Below are positions 1 through 9,202 of a DNA stretch of 64,000 bases, one piece after another. A program made the position numbers and the translations under genes. Position 1 is the first letter of the stretch. The number at the start of each line of letters is the position of its first letter. The stretch is taken from positions 5,372,144-5,436,143 of the forward strand of contig JAZBQD010000013.1 in assembly GCA_036583965.1 (NCBI GenBank). Reading direction: 5' to 3'. Source of the stretch: Prunella strophiata (taxonomy: Eukaryota > Chordata > Aves > Passeriformes > Prunellidae). The notes beneath the pieces are model-generated. The model was not told where the DNA came from, searched no databases, and saw only the letters and a program-made list of their open reading frames with translations.

Positions 1-3000
1 ACTGCCACAGGACTGGGACCAGACCCTCGACCTCCCGCAGGTGGGTGTGGCACTCCTGGCTGCTGGAGCCCCGCTGGGGACAGGGTGACCTGTGCTGGGT
101 CCCCTGAGCTGTGCCAGGTGCCCAGTGTGAGACTGTGAGAACTCAGAGTGAGAAAAACCCACAGCCCTGGTCACGCTGTCCAGCCTGGGAGCTGATGGCC
201 TTTTGGCTCCCCTGTCTTTTCCCACCCTCTTCCCTCGACATGGTGCCACTGAGCCCGCTGTGCTGTCCCCAGGTGTGTGCCCTCCACGTGCTGCAGACGC
301 TGGTCCGCGGGGCGGGGCTGGGCGGGGACAGTGCTGTGCCACGCCACACCCATGATGGCCCTGGCACTGCGGGGCCTGGGCTCGCCCTGCTGGGCCATGA
401 GGAACGCGGCCATCCAGCTCTTCAGTGAGTACTGACAGAGAGATCCCACAGCCCCCAGGCTTCGGAGCTGTGTGGGGTGAAGTGCAGGGGTTGGCAGGGT
501 TGGATGGGACCTGACACTGCCTTCTGTGTCCCTGCAGGTGCCCTCACATCCCGGCTGCTGGGACAGCCATGGAGCCACAGGGATGGCTGCCCATCAGAGG
601 GGCTGAGCCTGCACGCCTTCCTCGGGCAGCACCCAAAGCTGGGCACTGTGCTGCTCGGAGAGCTCAAGGTGGCCACAGCACCCACACCTGGGGGGCCCCG
701 CCTGCACCCTGCACTCCACGCCATCCTCACCCTCTTGGCCCAGCTGCAGCCTGGCGCTGACAGTCCCAGCAGGTATGGGGACTGGGGGGATGCTGTGCCA
801 AGGGCTCTTGCAGTGGAAAGGGCTCCCATGGTGCTGAGGCTGGCCCTGCCTCTTGTAAGATTTTACTCCAGCCAGAGTATCACCACATGGTGCCCTTTTT
901 GCTCCACAGTCCCTCTGCTCCCTTCCTGGGGCCACTGCTGGGGCTGGCAGAGAGCCCCATCTACGCCGTACGAGCGATGGCTGCCAAGGCTCTGGTGCCC
1001 GTTGTCCCCCCTCCCCAGCACTGCAGGCTCCTCCTGCAGCTGGCCCAGCAGCTCCCTGCAGCACCCAGACAGATCCGCTCACACAACGCCGTGCACGGGC
1101 ACCTGCTGCAGATGCGGGCACTGCTGGGCTCTGGCACCAGGGGGTGAGTGTTGCTGTGCTGTCTCCCCGGCTGGGGCCACTCTGTGCCAAACTGCAGCCT
1201 TTTGGCCACAGAAGGTGCCCCTCTCAGCACTTGCCCCGTGCTAAGGCTGTGTCTCCTCACAGGCTGTTCAGCCGAGGCGCTGCACCCCGTGGCTCTGCAG
1301 CTGGAGGCGCGGGGCTGGCTGCTCTCCCCGGCCCAGCGCTGCCCCCTAGTCCGCGCCGCCTTCCTCCAGGTCCTCGCCCTCCTGCCCACATCCTTCAGCC
1401 CTGGCTTTGCCCAGTACATCCACGACACCATCAGCACCGAGCTGGGCAGCCTCCTGCAGGGGGGCAGGTCAGGCTGTGCCGAGCCACAGGTACTGCTTCC
1501 TGCCAGGAAAGTCATGGCCATGCCTGACTGGCAGTGAGCCTGGGCAGGGACAGAGGGACCCATTGCTCCAGGCTGAGCACTGGAAGGGGAATCCTGTTTT
1601 TTCCTGCAGGTGGGCTCAGCTGTCCTCCACCAAACCATGGCCCAGTTCATGTGCAGTGAGGCAGCCCGGCTGGCAGACAGGGAACGGATTGCTGCTGTCT
1701 GCTCACTTCTCCAGCAGCCCAACCCCTGACATCCAGCTTGCCATCCTGAGCTGGGTGATTGCTGGGGAGGGAGGATCGTGCAAGGAGGTGGAGAACTCTC
1801 TTGGGCTGACATTGCTGGTATGATGGGGCTCAAAAGTCACCAAGTAAAGCAGGGGGGCCCCAGTGCACCCTGCAGATGGGACCCCTGAGATCCCATTGCC
1901 GAGAAGCTTGGTGCTTCCCAGGCTGAGGGTGCATGGGTGCAGGCACTTGCTTGGTCCTGCAGTGCTAGGACCACTAACCACGTACCTTCTTTCCTATTGT
2001 CAACTAGGAGAGCTTGCAGTCGGTGCTGCAAGAGAGAAGGGACAAAGAGTTCCTGAGATTGTACCTTGAGGCTTTGCTGCATCTTTACAGAGATCCCTCG
2101 TCATGGTCCCAGGAAGCTTCCAGTAAGCTCCAGGGCTCCTCAAGATCATGCCTGGAGATGCTGCTGCACATGGTGGAAGCTGAATGTCCTGGGCCTGATC
2201 TCCTCTTCCAGGCACTGTGTGCTGCCAGCCTGCTGCTTGCCCACCAGTAGGTCCTTGCTGCTGCTGGGGGGCTGCCCAACTCTTCCAGCAGATTCTTCCT
2301 TAGTCCTTACTAGAAACAGAGCCATGACTTCTCTCCCATAAACCACAGCATTGCACCTGGCTCCTGCAATCTCAGGGCAGCCGGTGGCCTTTGGTCCCCT
2401 AACGGTGTGCTTGAATTTGCTCTCCTTCCCTGCCTGGGCAGGTGTGGGGACGCGGAGGTGGCGCTGGTGGAGCGCTGGTGCGCGGCGCTGGAGGAGCGCG
2501 GCCGCTGTGCCGGGTGTGAGGAGCTGCGGCTGGCGGCCGCACGCGCCCTGCGGCTGGCGGGGCCCGGCGTGGTGCGGCGATCCCGGCGGGCTGCCCGTCC
2601 CTCGCTCGTCCCCGTGGCTCTGCGGTACGTCACTCAACCTGTCTCTGGGGATGGCTGTGCCTGCAGCACTGCTCCCTGCAGCCCCAGCCTGCTGCAGGTT
2701 AATGGGCTCTGCAAAAACTCAAGGGTGTTGAAGAAAACCCCACTCATTCAAAAATCAGTGGTACTCAAGAGCTCACAGCCTACAAAAAAACGTGTGGGTG
2801 GCATTTTAATACAAGCAGCCAGTCCCTTATGAGCAGCAGATGGCATTGCTGAGTCCCTTAATCCCCAGTATAGCCTCTACCCTCTCAAGTTCTTGGGTGG
2901 TGGCTGTGTCTTTCACAGTCCAGGAAAAAAGTCCCTCAGAGAAGCATTCTTCTGAGGTCTCATCCTCCCCTCCAAGCAGGCTGGGAGGCTTTGGGGTGTG

Positions 3001-3983
3001 CAGTATGCTTCCCTTCCCTTCTCTTCCCTTTCCTCAGGCTGATAAACATGGCCATTCACCTTCTGCAAGATGAGGAGCGGGAGGTCCGGCATGAGGCCTC
3101 AGGTTTCACCAGCCTCCTGCGGCAGAGCCCAGGGGAGCTGCTCCAAGATGGTTGCATCTTTGTGCAGGAGAATGTGGGGCTCCAGAGCCTCCTAGAGCTC
3201 CTTCTGGGAGAGTTCGGGGAGCACCCTGAGACCTTCAACTCACTACTTCAACATATCCCCATCTTAGATCTCAGGAGTGTTGTGGAGGAGCTGGAGGCCA
3301 ACAAGTGAGTTGCTGGGCATGTGGACTGGCACGAGGAAGTGTGGGGTCCCACGGGGCCAGCCCTTGGCTTCACTCACACCTCTGCTTTCCCCCCAGAGCT
3401 GCCAGCCTGTACAAGGAGGATGAACCCAATGTTTTTGCAGAGCCAGCTGTCCTGGCACAGCAGCTGCTCCCTGTCCTGGTGCAGCTCCTGGAGAAGGCTC
3501 CCCCTGGCAGCCCACTCCGTGCCTCGGCTCTGCAGTGGCTGGAAGCCACAGGCCCCGGTGTGCTGAGGGACCTGCAGTACTGCAAATACTGCTGGAGCCA
3601 AGGTATGGTGAGCATGGAGTGCCTGGGACGAGCAAACTGTGTCCTTGTTCCCCAGGCCAGCTCTGCCCAGGGACCCCTGCCACACTCACAGCTCCTTGCC
3701 TGCTCTCTCCACAGGGACTGCTGTCCGCTGGGGGATGAAGGCTCTGGGCTGTGCCAAACTCCACACAGCCCTGGCTGTGCTGCTGGTGAGGGCTCGGCTG
3801 GTGGCACAGGTGCTGAAGATGCTGGGGGAAGGTGCCACCACCACGCCAGGCCTGGGCTGTGGCTCCCAGGAATTGGAGCAGGAGCTGGAGCTGGTACAAG
3901 GGCTGCTGGTGCAGCACTGGGCTGGCCCCTGTGCCAAAGCAGGACAATGCACCAGGAGAGCTGGGACCACTGCCGGGGACTGA
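1..3983 (+). CDS. THADA-like protein (HEAT/ARM repeats, DUF2428 family), 3' part, three apparent frameshifts
   Basis: Eleven exons read left to right: 1-40 (cut by the window edge), 273-424, 538-772, 910-1143, 1263-1489, 1610-1817, 2008-2246, 2442-2624, 3038-3304, 3397-3602 and 3715-3983 (stop TGA 3981-3983). All internal borders are AG..GT. The product matches the THADA family. Landmarks are SPCWAMRNAAIQLFSAL (exon 273-424), ESPIYAVRAMAAKALVPV and HNAVHGHLLQMRALL (exon 910-1143), and WLLSPAQRCPLVRAAFLQV (exon 1263-1489). In yeast and human the family (Trm732/THADA) partners the FTSJ1/Trm7 methyltransferase that 2'-O-methylates tRNA position 32; activity of this copy is inferred. It is probably a paralogue of the widely annotated THADA gene, since the known avian and human THADA is not next to SLC25A1 (knowledge, not seen here). 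Frames break by +1 in exons 273-424, 910-1143 and 1610-1817; the remaining exons join in phase. It is either a real gene with assembly errors or a recent pseudogene. Confidence 0.8.
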
Positions 3984-4345
3984 CAGCTCCAGGCATGCAG
4001 CAGTGTGACACGAAATCCTGCAGCCATCTCCCTCCATTTGCTGAGTGCTCGCTCTGACCAGCAGCCAGGCCTGCAGGTTTGGTGGTGTAACTCAGGGGAA
4101 CCCCACTCACAGTGTGGGACACACTCACTTTTGTTCCCACTTTTGTTTCTAACTCTGCAGCTGAGGACTCCAGTGCAGCATTGCCTTGGCCCATGTCCAT
4201 GGCTTCCTTGCCCTTAGCTCTGGCTGGCAGGAGGGGACCTGTGCTCCAGAAATCTCACACCCCCACCACCTGTTTTTTTAACCAGCACTTTGGTCCTTGG
4301 CCGACATGGGCTTTTATCCTGAATAAAGAGGCCAAGAACATTCCC
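3984..4345 (+). other. 3' UTR of the THADA-like gene
   Basis: This is the non-coding stretch between the TGA stop at 3981-3983 and the polyadenylation signal at 4322-4327. No further in-frame coding or splice acceptor is needed, because the last exon ends in a natural stop. The exact cleavage site is inferred to lie 10-25 bases after the signal. Confidence 0.5.
4322..4327 (+). terminator. Polyadenylation signal AATAAA for the THADA-like gene
   Basis: A canonical AATAAA lies 340 bases after the stop codon of the plus-strand gene and is followed by T-rich sequence. It is the first AATAAA downstream of the stop. Confidence 0.6.
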
Positions 4346-5063
4346 AGTGTTGAAGCCTTTTAATTCCCCTGCCCAGGAGGGTGGTGTGAGAGCAGCTGCA
4401 GGAGCCAAACATGTCCTGGGGCAGCAAACAGGGAACAGCCACTGGCTGCAGTGGAGCAAGATCCAGCCCTGGCATGGCACGTGCTCCCACCACAGGCTGT
4501 GGTAGCACCACCCAAAGCTGGAGCAGGGACCCCACCAGCAAGGTCACGTCATGCTGGGTGAGGAGTGGGGAAGGGCAGCAGCAGCACCCAGCCCAGCCTC
4601 ACTCCTTCCAGTGGGGGCTGCCCACAGCTGGAACTGGGCACTGGCACCATCGCCCGTGTGCAGACTTTGGGTGTCTGTTCAGTTCCCTCTCTGCAAAGCC
4701 CAGCAGGGCTGAACTGCCCTGCATTTCTCACCTGATACTGCAGTGAGTGGGCTCACACAAGAGGAGGAATGCTGCCTCCATCCTCACGTTGCTTGCCAGT
4801 TGCAGCTCGTTGAAAGTATGATGTCATGGCTGAGTGTGACATCATCACACCATGTCACTGCCACATCATCTGCTCACCCAGACTTAACCTCATCATGCTG
4901 TTCTTCTACCATTAATCACCACACTTCAGCAGTTCCCTTATTTTTAGTCTTTATAAGAAGGGTTTTTCCATTCTTCAGCGAAATATTTAATGGAACACAG
5001 AGCTGGCACCAAGGGTGAACAGCAAACCTGCAGGAGGATGAAATTATGAAAGAGACCACATTT

Positions 5064-5069
5064 TTTATT
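5064..5069 (-). terminator. Candidate polyadenylation signal for the SBSPON-like gene
   Basis: TTTATT on the plus strand reads AATAAA on the minus strand, about 570 bases beyond the last recognised coding exon. It is the nearest canonical hexamer that I noticed. Assignment is by position only. Confidence 0.35.
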
Positions 5070-5285
5070 TCATTCCCCACCTCCCCAGCAAGGAGTGGTG
5101 CCATGGGGAGGCTCAGCTCACCTTCCCAGGGGGATCCTACACAAAGATTAGAGCTGGTGGGGAGCAGACACAGCCCTCCTGCAGGCTCTCCTGCACCCAC
5201 GAGCCCTGGCACCCCACCACAGAAGCAGCCACCCAAAATGTCCTGGAAGGGAAAATCAGTGAGAACTGGGGTGTGCCATTATTAA

Positions 5286-5570
5286 ATACAATTTTTTTTA
5301 AAATAAAATATAGTTTTATATATAGGTTTATATTATATATAGAATAATGGCAGTTGGACTAGATGATCATTGTCTGTCCCTTCCAACAGAGAGATTCGAT
5401 TCTGTTCTATTCTATTCTAATGTTCATTTTTATATTATAATCTCAGTTTATAGGATATATTATTGATTCATTTAATAATATGATGGTATGCTATAACATT
5501 GTAGCATATTTTAGCATAATTACAGCTTTGTATACAAATATTATAATTAGAATATAAAAGAAGAATGCCT
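5286..5570. repeat. AT-rich low-complexity island
   Basis: About 280 bases of T/A runs and TATA-type repeats interrupt an otherwise GC-rich 20 kb. It surrounds the CR1 fragment, so part of it may be decayed transposon sequence. It overlaps the possible C-terminal coding remnant ending at 5547. Confidence 0.6.
5340..5425 (+). mobile_element. CR1 LINE 3'-end fragment
   Basis: The sequence has the conserved CR1 tail: a GTTGGACTAGATGATC block, then a CCCTTCCAAC block, then short ATTCT-type terminal repeats (about 5394-5422). CR1 is the dominant retrotransposon of birds and reptiles, and its copies are usually 5'-truncated. Only the last 90 bases or so are recognisable. The orientation puts the element's sense strand on plus. 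Confidence 0.75.
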
Positions 5571-5637
5571 TAGACACAGGGAGAGATGTTCCCTAGGAGA
5601 GATCCCCAGGTGGGCATACCACACATTAGCACCTACC
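5547..5637 (-). pseudogene. Possible remnant of the SBSPON-like C-terminus
   Basis: Just past exon 4 the minus strand, in a frame shifted by one, reads a short block with W, G and PR followed by RHSSFIF and a TAA stop (5547-5549). SBSPON proteins end in a very similar HSFIFI. No normal intron fits, since the gap to a candidate acceptor would be only about 30 bases. It could be run-on coding after a frameshift, a deleted or decayed last exon, or coincidence. Confidence 0.25.
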
Positions 5638-7501
5638 TGGCTCCTTGCAGCCCGTGTCCAGAGCAGTGGGACAGATTCCCGCGGCATTCCACACACACCC
5701 GCTTGTCCCGCTGCAGCCGGCGGCTCCAGGCGCGCCCGCGGCACGGGGCTCGCACCTGCGTCAGGCGGAAATAGCCGCAGGAGCTGGGGAGGGGGGAGAA
5801 TGGGAGGAGAAAAGAGAGAGAATGGTGGTCGGAAGGTAGGGCAAAGGTTGTGGGGGTTTGTTGATGGATTGGGGTATAAAGGGGATGTGGGTTTGGGGGT
5901 GGCAGAGCGGCCTCGGTTGGGGAGGTGAGAAGGGTAATGGCTCTGGGGGGTGCAGGGAGATCCTTAGTTTGGAGGGTGGGGAGGATGGTGGCTCTGTGGG
6001 GCATGCAGAGGGCCGTGGTTATGTATGGGGGTGCAACGGGGCCGTGGTTTGGGGCAGGGAGAAAGGTAATGGCTGGGGGAAGTAAAAAGGCCCTGGGTCT
6101 GGGGGGGCAAAGAGGCCATGACCGCAGGGGGTGCGGGAGGGGTCCCGGCTTTGGGGAGGGGATTTACACACATACCCAGAGGGCTCCTCCGGCAGCGGCA
6201 GCCCAGCTCTTCGCCAGGGATCTCTGAAGTCCTGGCTGAAGGAGTTGGGGAGTATCTTGGCTACCTCTGGCAGAAGAGCAGCTGTGAGGGGCACGGGGAT
6301 GGTTAAAGACACCCGGGACAGCAGCACAGGGAGCGGGCACGCAGGAGGGCAGCAGGCAGCCCAGTTACCTTCGGCCGTCCCGCAGGTCGGGTGCTGCCCC
6401 AGGCAGCCGCGGCGCTGCTTGAGGTCAGGACAGGGATCGCCCCCGTGCCGGGGCGGCACAGTGACCTGGCGGCTGCGGGCCCTGCTGCCAACCCCGCACG
6501 GGGAGCTGCACCCGCTCCACGGCCCCCAGGGCCCCACAGCACAGCCCACCGCTGCCAGGCATGGAGGAGAGGGAGAAGAAGGAGTTTCAGTGTCATGAAC
6601 AATGGAAAGAGCAGAGCAGGGGAGATGCAGCACAGGGGACGGGGAGAGGGGAGGAAGGGCAAGGGCCAGAGCGACCCCAGCAGCCCCTCTCCCCTGACCC
6701 CTGCCAGTGCAGGGCCTTTGTGAGCTGCTTCCGCAGGACTTTATCCCTGTGTGCATCGCGCTGAGCTGGGACCCTGCTAATCTCCCCGGAGATTAGGAAG
6801 GGCTGACTGCTGCAATTGTCCAGGGGGCCGTGGCCGGTGCCTGCCTACCCAGATTTGGGTCCCAGGGCAGGCTGGTTCTGCACTCCCCAAGCCAATGAGC
6901 CCTGTTTGGCACCCTCGGTGCAGCCCCCGGTTCCCCTGTCCCTGTGCAAGGCACTGCCTGTGACAGTAGCAGAGGTGACACCGGGGCTTGTCCTGCTGGG
7001 TCCCACACTGCCCACCCAGGCTTGCAGTGACAGCGCTACCATCAGCTGCCGACCAGAGGCCACCCCTTCGAGCTCTCCCATTGCACTGGGGCCAGCCAGA
7101 CACTCAGCGTGGAAAAAAAGGGGACAACTGCGACATTGCTACAAATCCAGCCCAGCCGGCATCCCCAGACACATCCTGTTATCACTCAAAGTAGTGGCTA
7201 GCAGGTAACAGCAAACACTCGCCACCGAGCACAGCAGCACAGGCCGGTGTCCCCAGCCGCGGTCCGGCCAGGTGCCATCCCCTCGCCACTCACCGGCACG
7301 GCGACACGTGGCGAGGTAGTCCTGGCAGCAGTCTCCCGTCCGCTGGCAGTACGAGTCGCAGTAGCAGCGAGCCCGGCGGGCGCCGGGGGCCCAGCAGGCG
7401 TTGTTCCTGCCGGGGCAGCAGCGGTGCCCGCAGCTGCCCGTGGCTCCCACCAGGCAGCCGGTGGCCAGCAGCCAGCCCGCCCAGAGCAGCGGGCCCCGCA
7501 T
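5637..7501 (-). CDS. SBSPON-like secreted protein (somatomedin-B plus thrombospondin type-1 domains)
   Basis: Four coding exons on minus, in transcript order: 7294-7501, 6369-6551, 6176-6266 and 5637-5783, with phases 1/1/0-compatible and AG..GT borders. The start ATG (7499-7501) opens a hydrophobic signal peptide (MRGPLLWAGWLLATGCLVG). A cysteine-rich somatomedin-B domain follows (residues about 24-67: CPGRNNACW, CYCDSYC, GDCCQDYLATC). Exon 2 carries one thrombospondin type-1 repeat with WGPWSGCSSPCG and a closing RRGC. Exon 4 encodes the C-terminal family block (FRLTQV, VCVEC, HCSGHGL). This order is that of SBSPON (RPE-spondin), an extracellular-matrix-type secreted protein of about 264 residues. 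Here about 209 residues are seen and the last 40-50 are unresolved. The known SBSPON gene lies elsewhere in human and chicken, so a paralogue is likely. The molecular role is unknown. Confidence 0.75.
5800..6170. repeat. G-rich degenerate minisatellite-like intron of the SBSPON-like gene
   Basis: The plus strand is strongly G-over-C here and repeats themes such as GAGAAGGGTAATGGCT (about 5926 and 6059) and GGGCCGTGG blocks at irregular 35-45 base spacing. It fills the intron between coding exons 3 and 4. Runs of 4-7 G could form quadruplexes on the non-template strand. No precise period can be fixed by eye. Confidence 0.4.
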
Positions 7502-7690
7502 GGCCCCGGGAGCCTGCGAGCCCCGCGGGACGATGGCTCTGCCCCGCTCCAGCGGACACTGATGAGGAGCGAGGTGGGAGCTCCGGCCGCGCCGCACCGC
7601 CCCCGGGCTGGGCGGGGGGACAAAGCCCGTTCCCTTCTGCTCCACCGCCCCTCGGCTCCATGGCAGGGCAAGGACTTCATACAATTAAGC
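7502..7690 (-). promoter_or_regulatory. GC-rich promoter / 5' UTR region of the SBSPON-like gene
   Basis: Directly upstream of the ATG at 7499-7501 the sequence is CpG-rich to about 7620 and then turns AT-richer. No TATA box stands out at a fitting distance. The assignment rests on position and composition. Confidence 0.4.
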
Positions 7691-7898
7691 AGGGTAATTA
7701 ATAAAGCACTGTGCATGAGACAACACAACCCTGCCTGGGAGCATCTGTGACTGGGCACTGCTGGGTTGGAGCTGATGTTCCCCCAGGAGCAGCACCTTGG
7801 CACGATGGGGAGCTCTGTTCCCCACCCACAGGGCAGGAGCCGCTCACCGCCCATTCAGCACAGCCGGACGCCAACGCAGCTGCTAAAGCCAGACTGAT

Positions 7899-7904
7899 TT
7901 TATT
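7899..7904 (-). terminator. Candidate SLC25A1 polyadenylation signal
   Basis: TTTATT on plus (AATAAA on minus) lies about 1.3 kb beyond the SLC25A1 stop codon. I saw no closer canonical hexamer. Confidence 0.4.
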
Positions 7905-8497
7905 CAAATTGCGAATGTAAAACAGAATAACAATAAAAAAAAAAAACCTAATGCAACCCTCACTGGCTTCAGAGCCAAAAGCCGCAGGTAAACCGTGCCC
8001 AGGCTTTCCTCCTTCACCCTCCTGTGTTAAGGCTGAGCTCATCGCTGGCTACAAGAGGGAGGAGGGATGGGTTGAGCCCTGGCTCTTGCATCCCCAGCTC
8101 CCTCAGGGAGAAATTTGGCACAAATCCAGTGGGGCCAGCCTGGCACGGGCAGGGCAGGGCTCCAGCCCCACGGCCATGGGTGTTAGTGAGTCAGCGTGAA
8201 GCTCTAAAGCTCCGAAAGCTACGGGATCACCTACGGCACCACAGGAACGCGGCGGGAGGGCAGCAGCTGCGGGGAATGTGGCAGAAGAGAGGGGTTGGCA
8301 CCCCTGGCCGAGGGGCCAAGCCTGCGGCCCGGGGCTGCAGCTCCTCGGCCCGGCTCGCAGCACGACTCGGCTGTAAACGGCAGGGGAGGGGCACCCGGCT
8401 CACCCCAAGCCCAGCCCACAGGGAGCAGAACTAAAGGCCTGGCTGTATGTGCAATTTTGGGCAACTGCTCAGCAGCCCGGGGCTGAGCAGGATCCCT

Positions 8498-8604
8498 GGG
8501 ATGGGATGGGATGGGATGGGATGGGATGGGATGGGATGGGATGGGATGGGATGGGATGGGATGGGATGGGATGGGATGGGATGGGATGGGATGGGATGGG
8601 ATGG
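8498..8604. repeat. (ATGGG)20 pentanucleotide microsatellite
   Basis: Twenty uninterrupted ATGGG units span 8501-8600, with GGG before and ATGG after. Perfect long pentanucleotide arrays are usually length-polymorphic. All three frames stay open on both strands, which creates spurious long ORFs of GMGWD and SHPIP type. It falls in the probable SLC25A1 3' UTR. Confidence 0.97.
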
Positions 8605-9202
8605 ATGCTGCACACCGGTGGTCTTGGTGCTGGCAGGGAGGGAGGAGGGAGCTTGGGGTCACACCAGGGGGTCACTGCTCTCCCATCCCAGGGGGTGCAG
8701 GGCTGCTGGGCCCCCTCCAAGAGCTGCTGTGACCCTGCCATGGTATCAGCCCCATTGTCAGCTTGTGATGTACAGTTTGGCATTGCACCCACATGGCTCG
8801 AGGGGGCTCTCAGCACCCCCAAAAGAGCTGCTCCCCAGGCAGTCAGGAGCTCCTGGCTGCTGGGAGCCTCAAGGCCACTGTCTAAGGGACATTTCAGCCT
8901 TGTTAACCAGTACACATAGCTGATGTGGGGCTGGGGGAAAGTGTCACCAGGAGATTGGGGTGGGCATGACCGGGATGCTGGGGGGTGGGATGGTGGGATG
9001 CAGCTCCCTCCCTGCTCCTTTCAGCACACAACTGGTAATTTAACCTGCTCCAGAGCCTGTTCCTAAAGATAAAGGTGGCCAGGTTTGGGGTGTGCAGGGC
9101 AGACCTGGCCCCAGCAGTGCTGCAGGTGGTGTGGGTTTGGTCTCTGCTCTCCAGCTGAAGCCCTGCGGGGCACAGGAGGCGGGGCTGCCTGGCCCAGGCC
9201 CC

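Larger units (their letters stand above)
4346..5546. other. Intergenic spacer between convergent THADA-like and SBSPON-like genes
   Basis: The two genes converge here. The spacer holds GC-rich unique sequence to about 5280, then an AT-rich patch with a CR1 3' end (see separate entries). I looked on the minus strand for the missing last exon of the SBSPON-like gene and found none with the expected tryptophan/cysteine pattern. A minus-strand AATAAA (TTTATT at 5064-5069 on the plus strand) may end the SBSPON-like transcript. Confidence 0.5.
7691..9202 (-). other. SLC25A1 3' UTR (probable, 9202 down to about 7880) and spacer
   Basis: No coding exon was found. The first minus-strand AATAAA past the SLC25A1 stop is at 7899-7904, which would make a 3' UTR of about 1.3 kb containing the (ATGGG)20 array. 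A shorter UTR using a non-canonical signal is possible. Confidence 0.4.

Noticed and set aside
961..1833. 290-codon minus-strand open frame
   Set aside because: It is antisense to four THADA-like exons whose plus-strand reading matches a known family.
8447..8923. Several 150-codon frames through the (ATGGG)n array
   Set aside because: A five-base repeat without stop codons keeps frames open on both strands. There is no protein signal outside the repeat.
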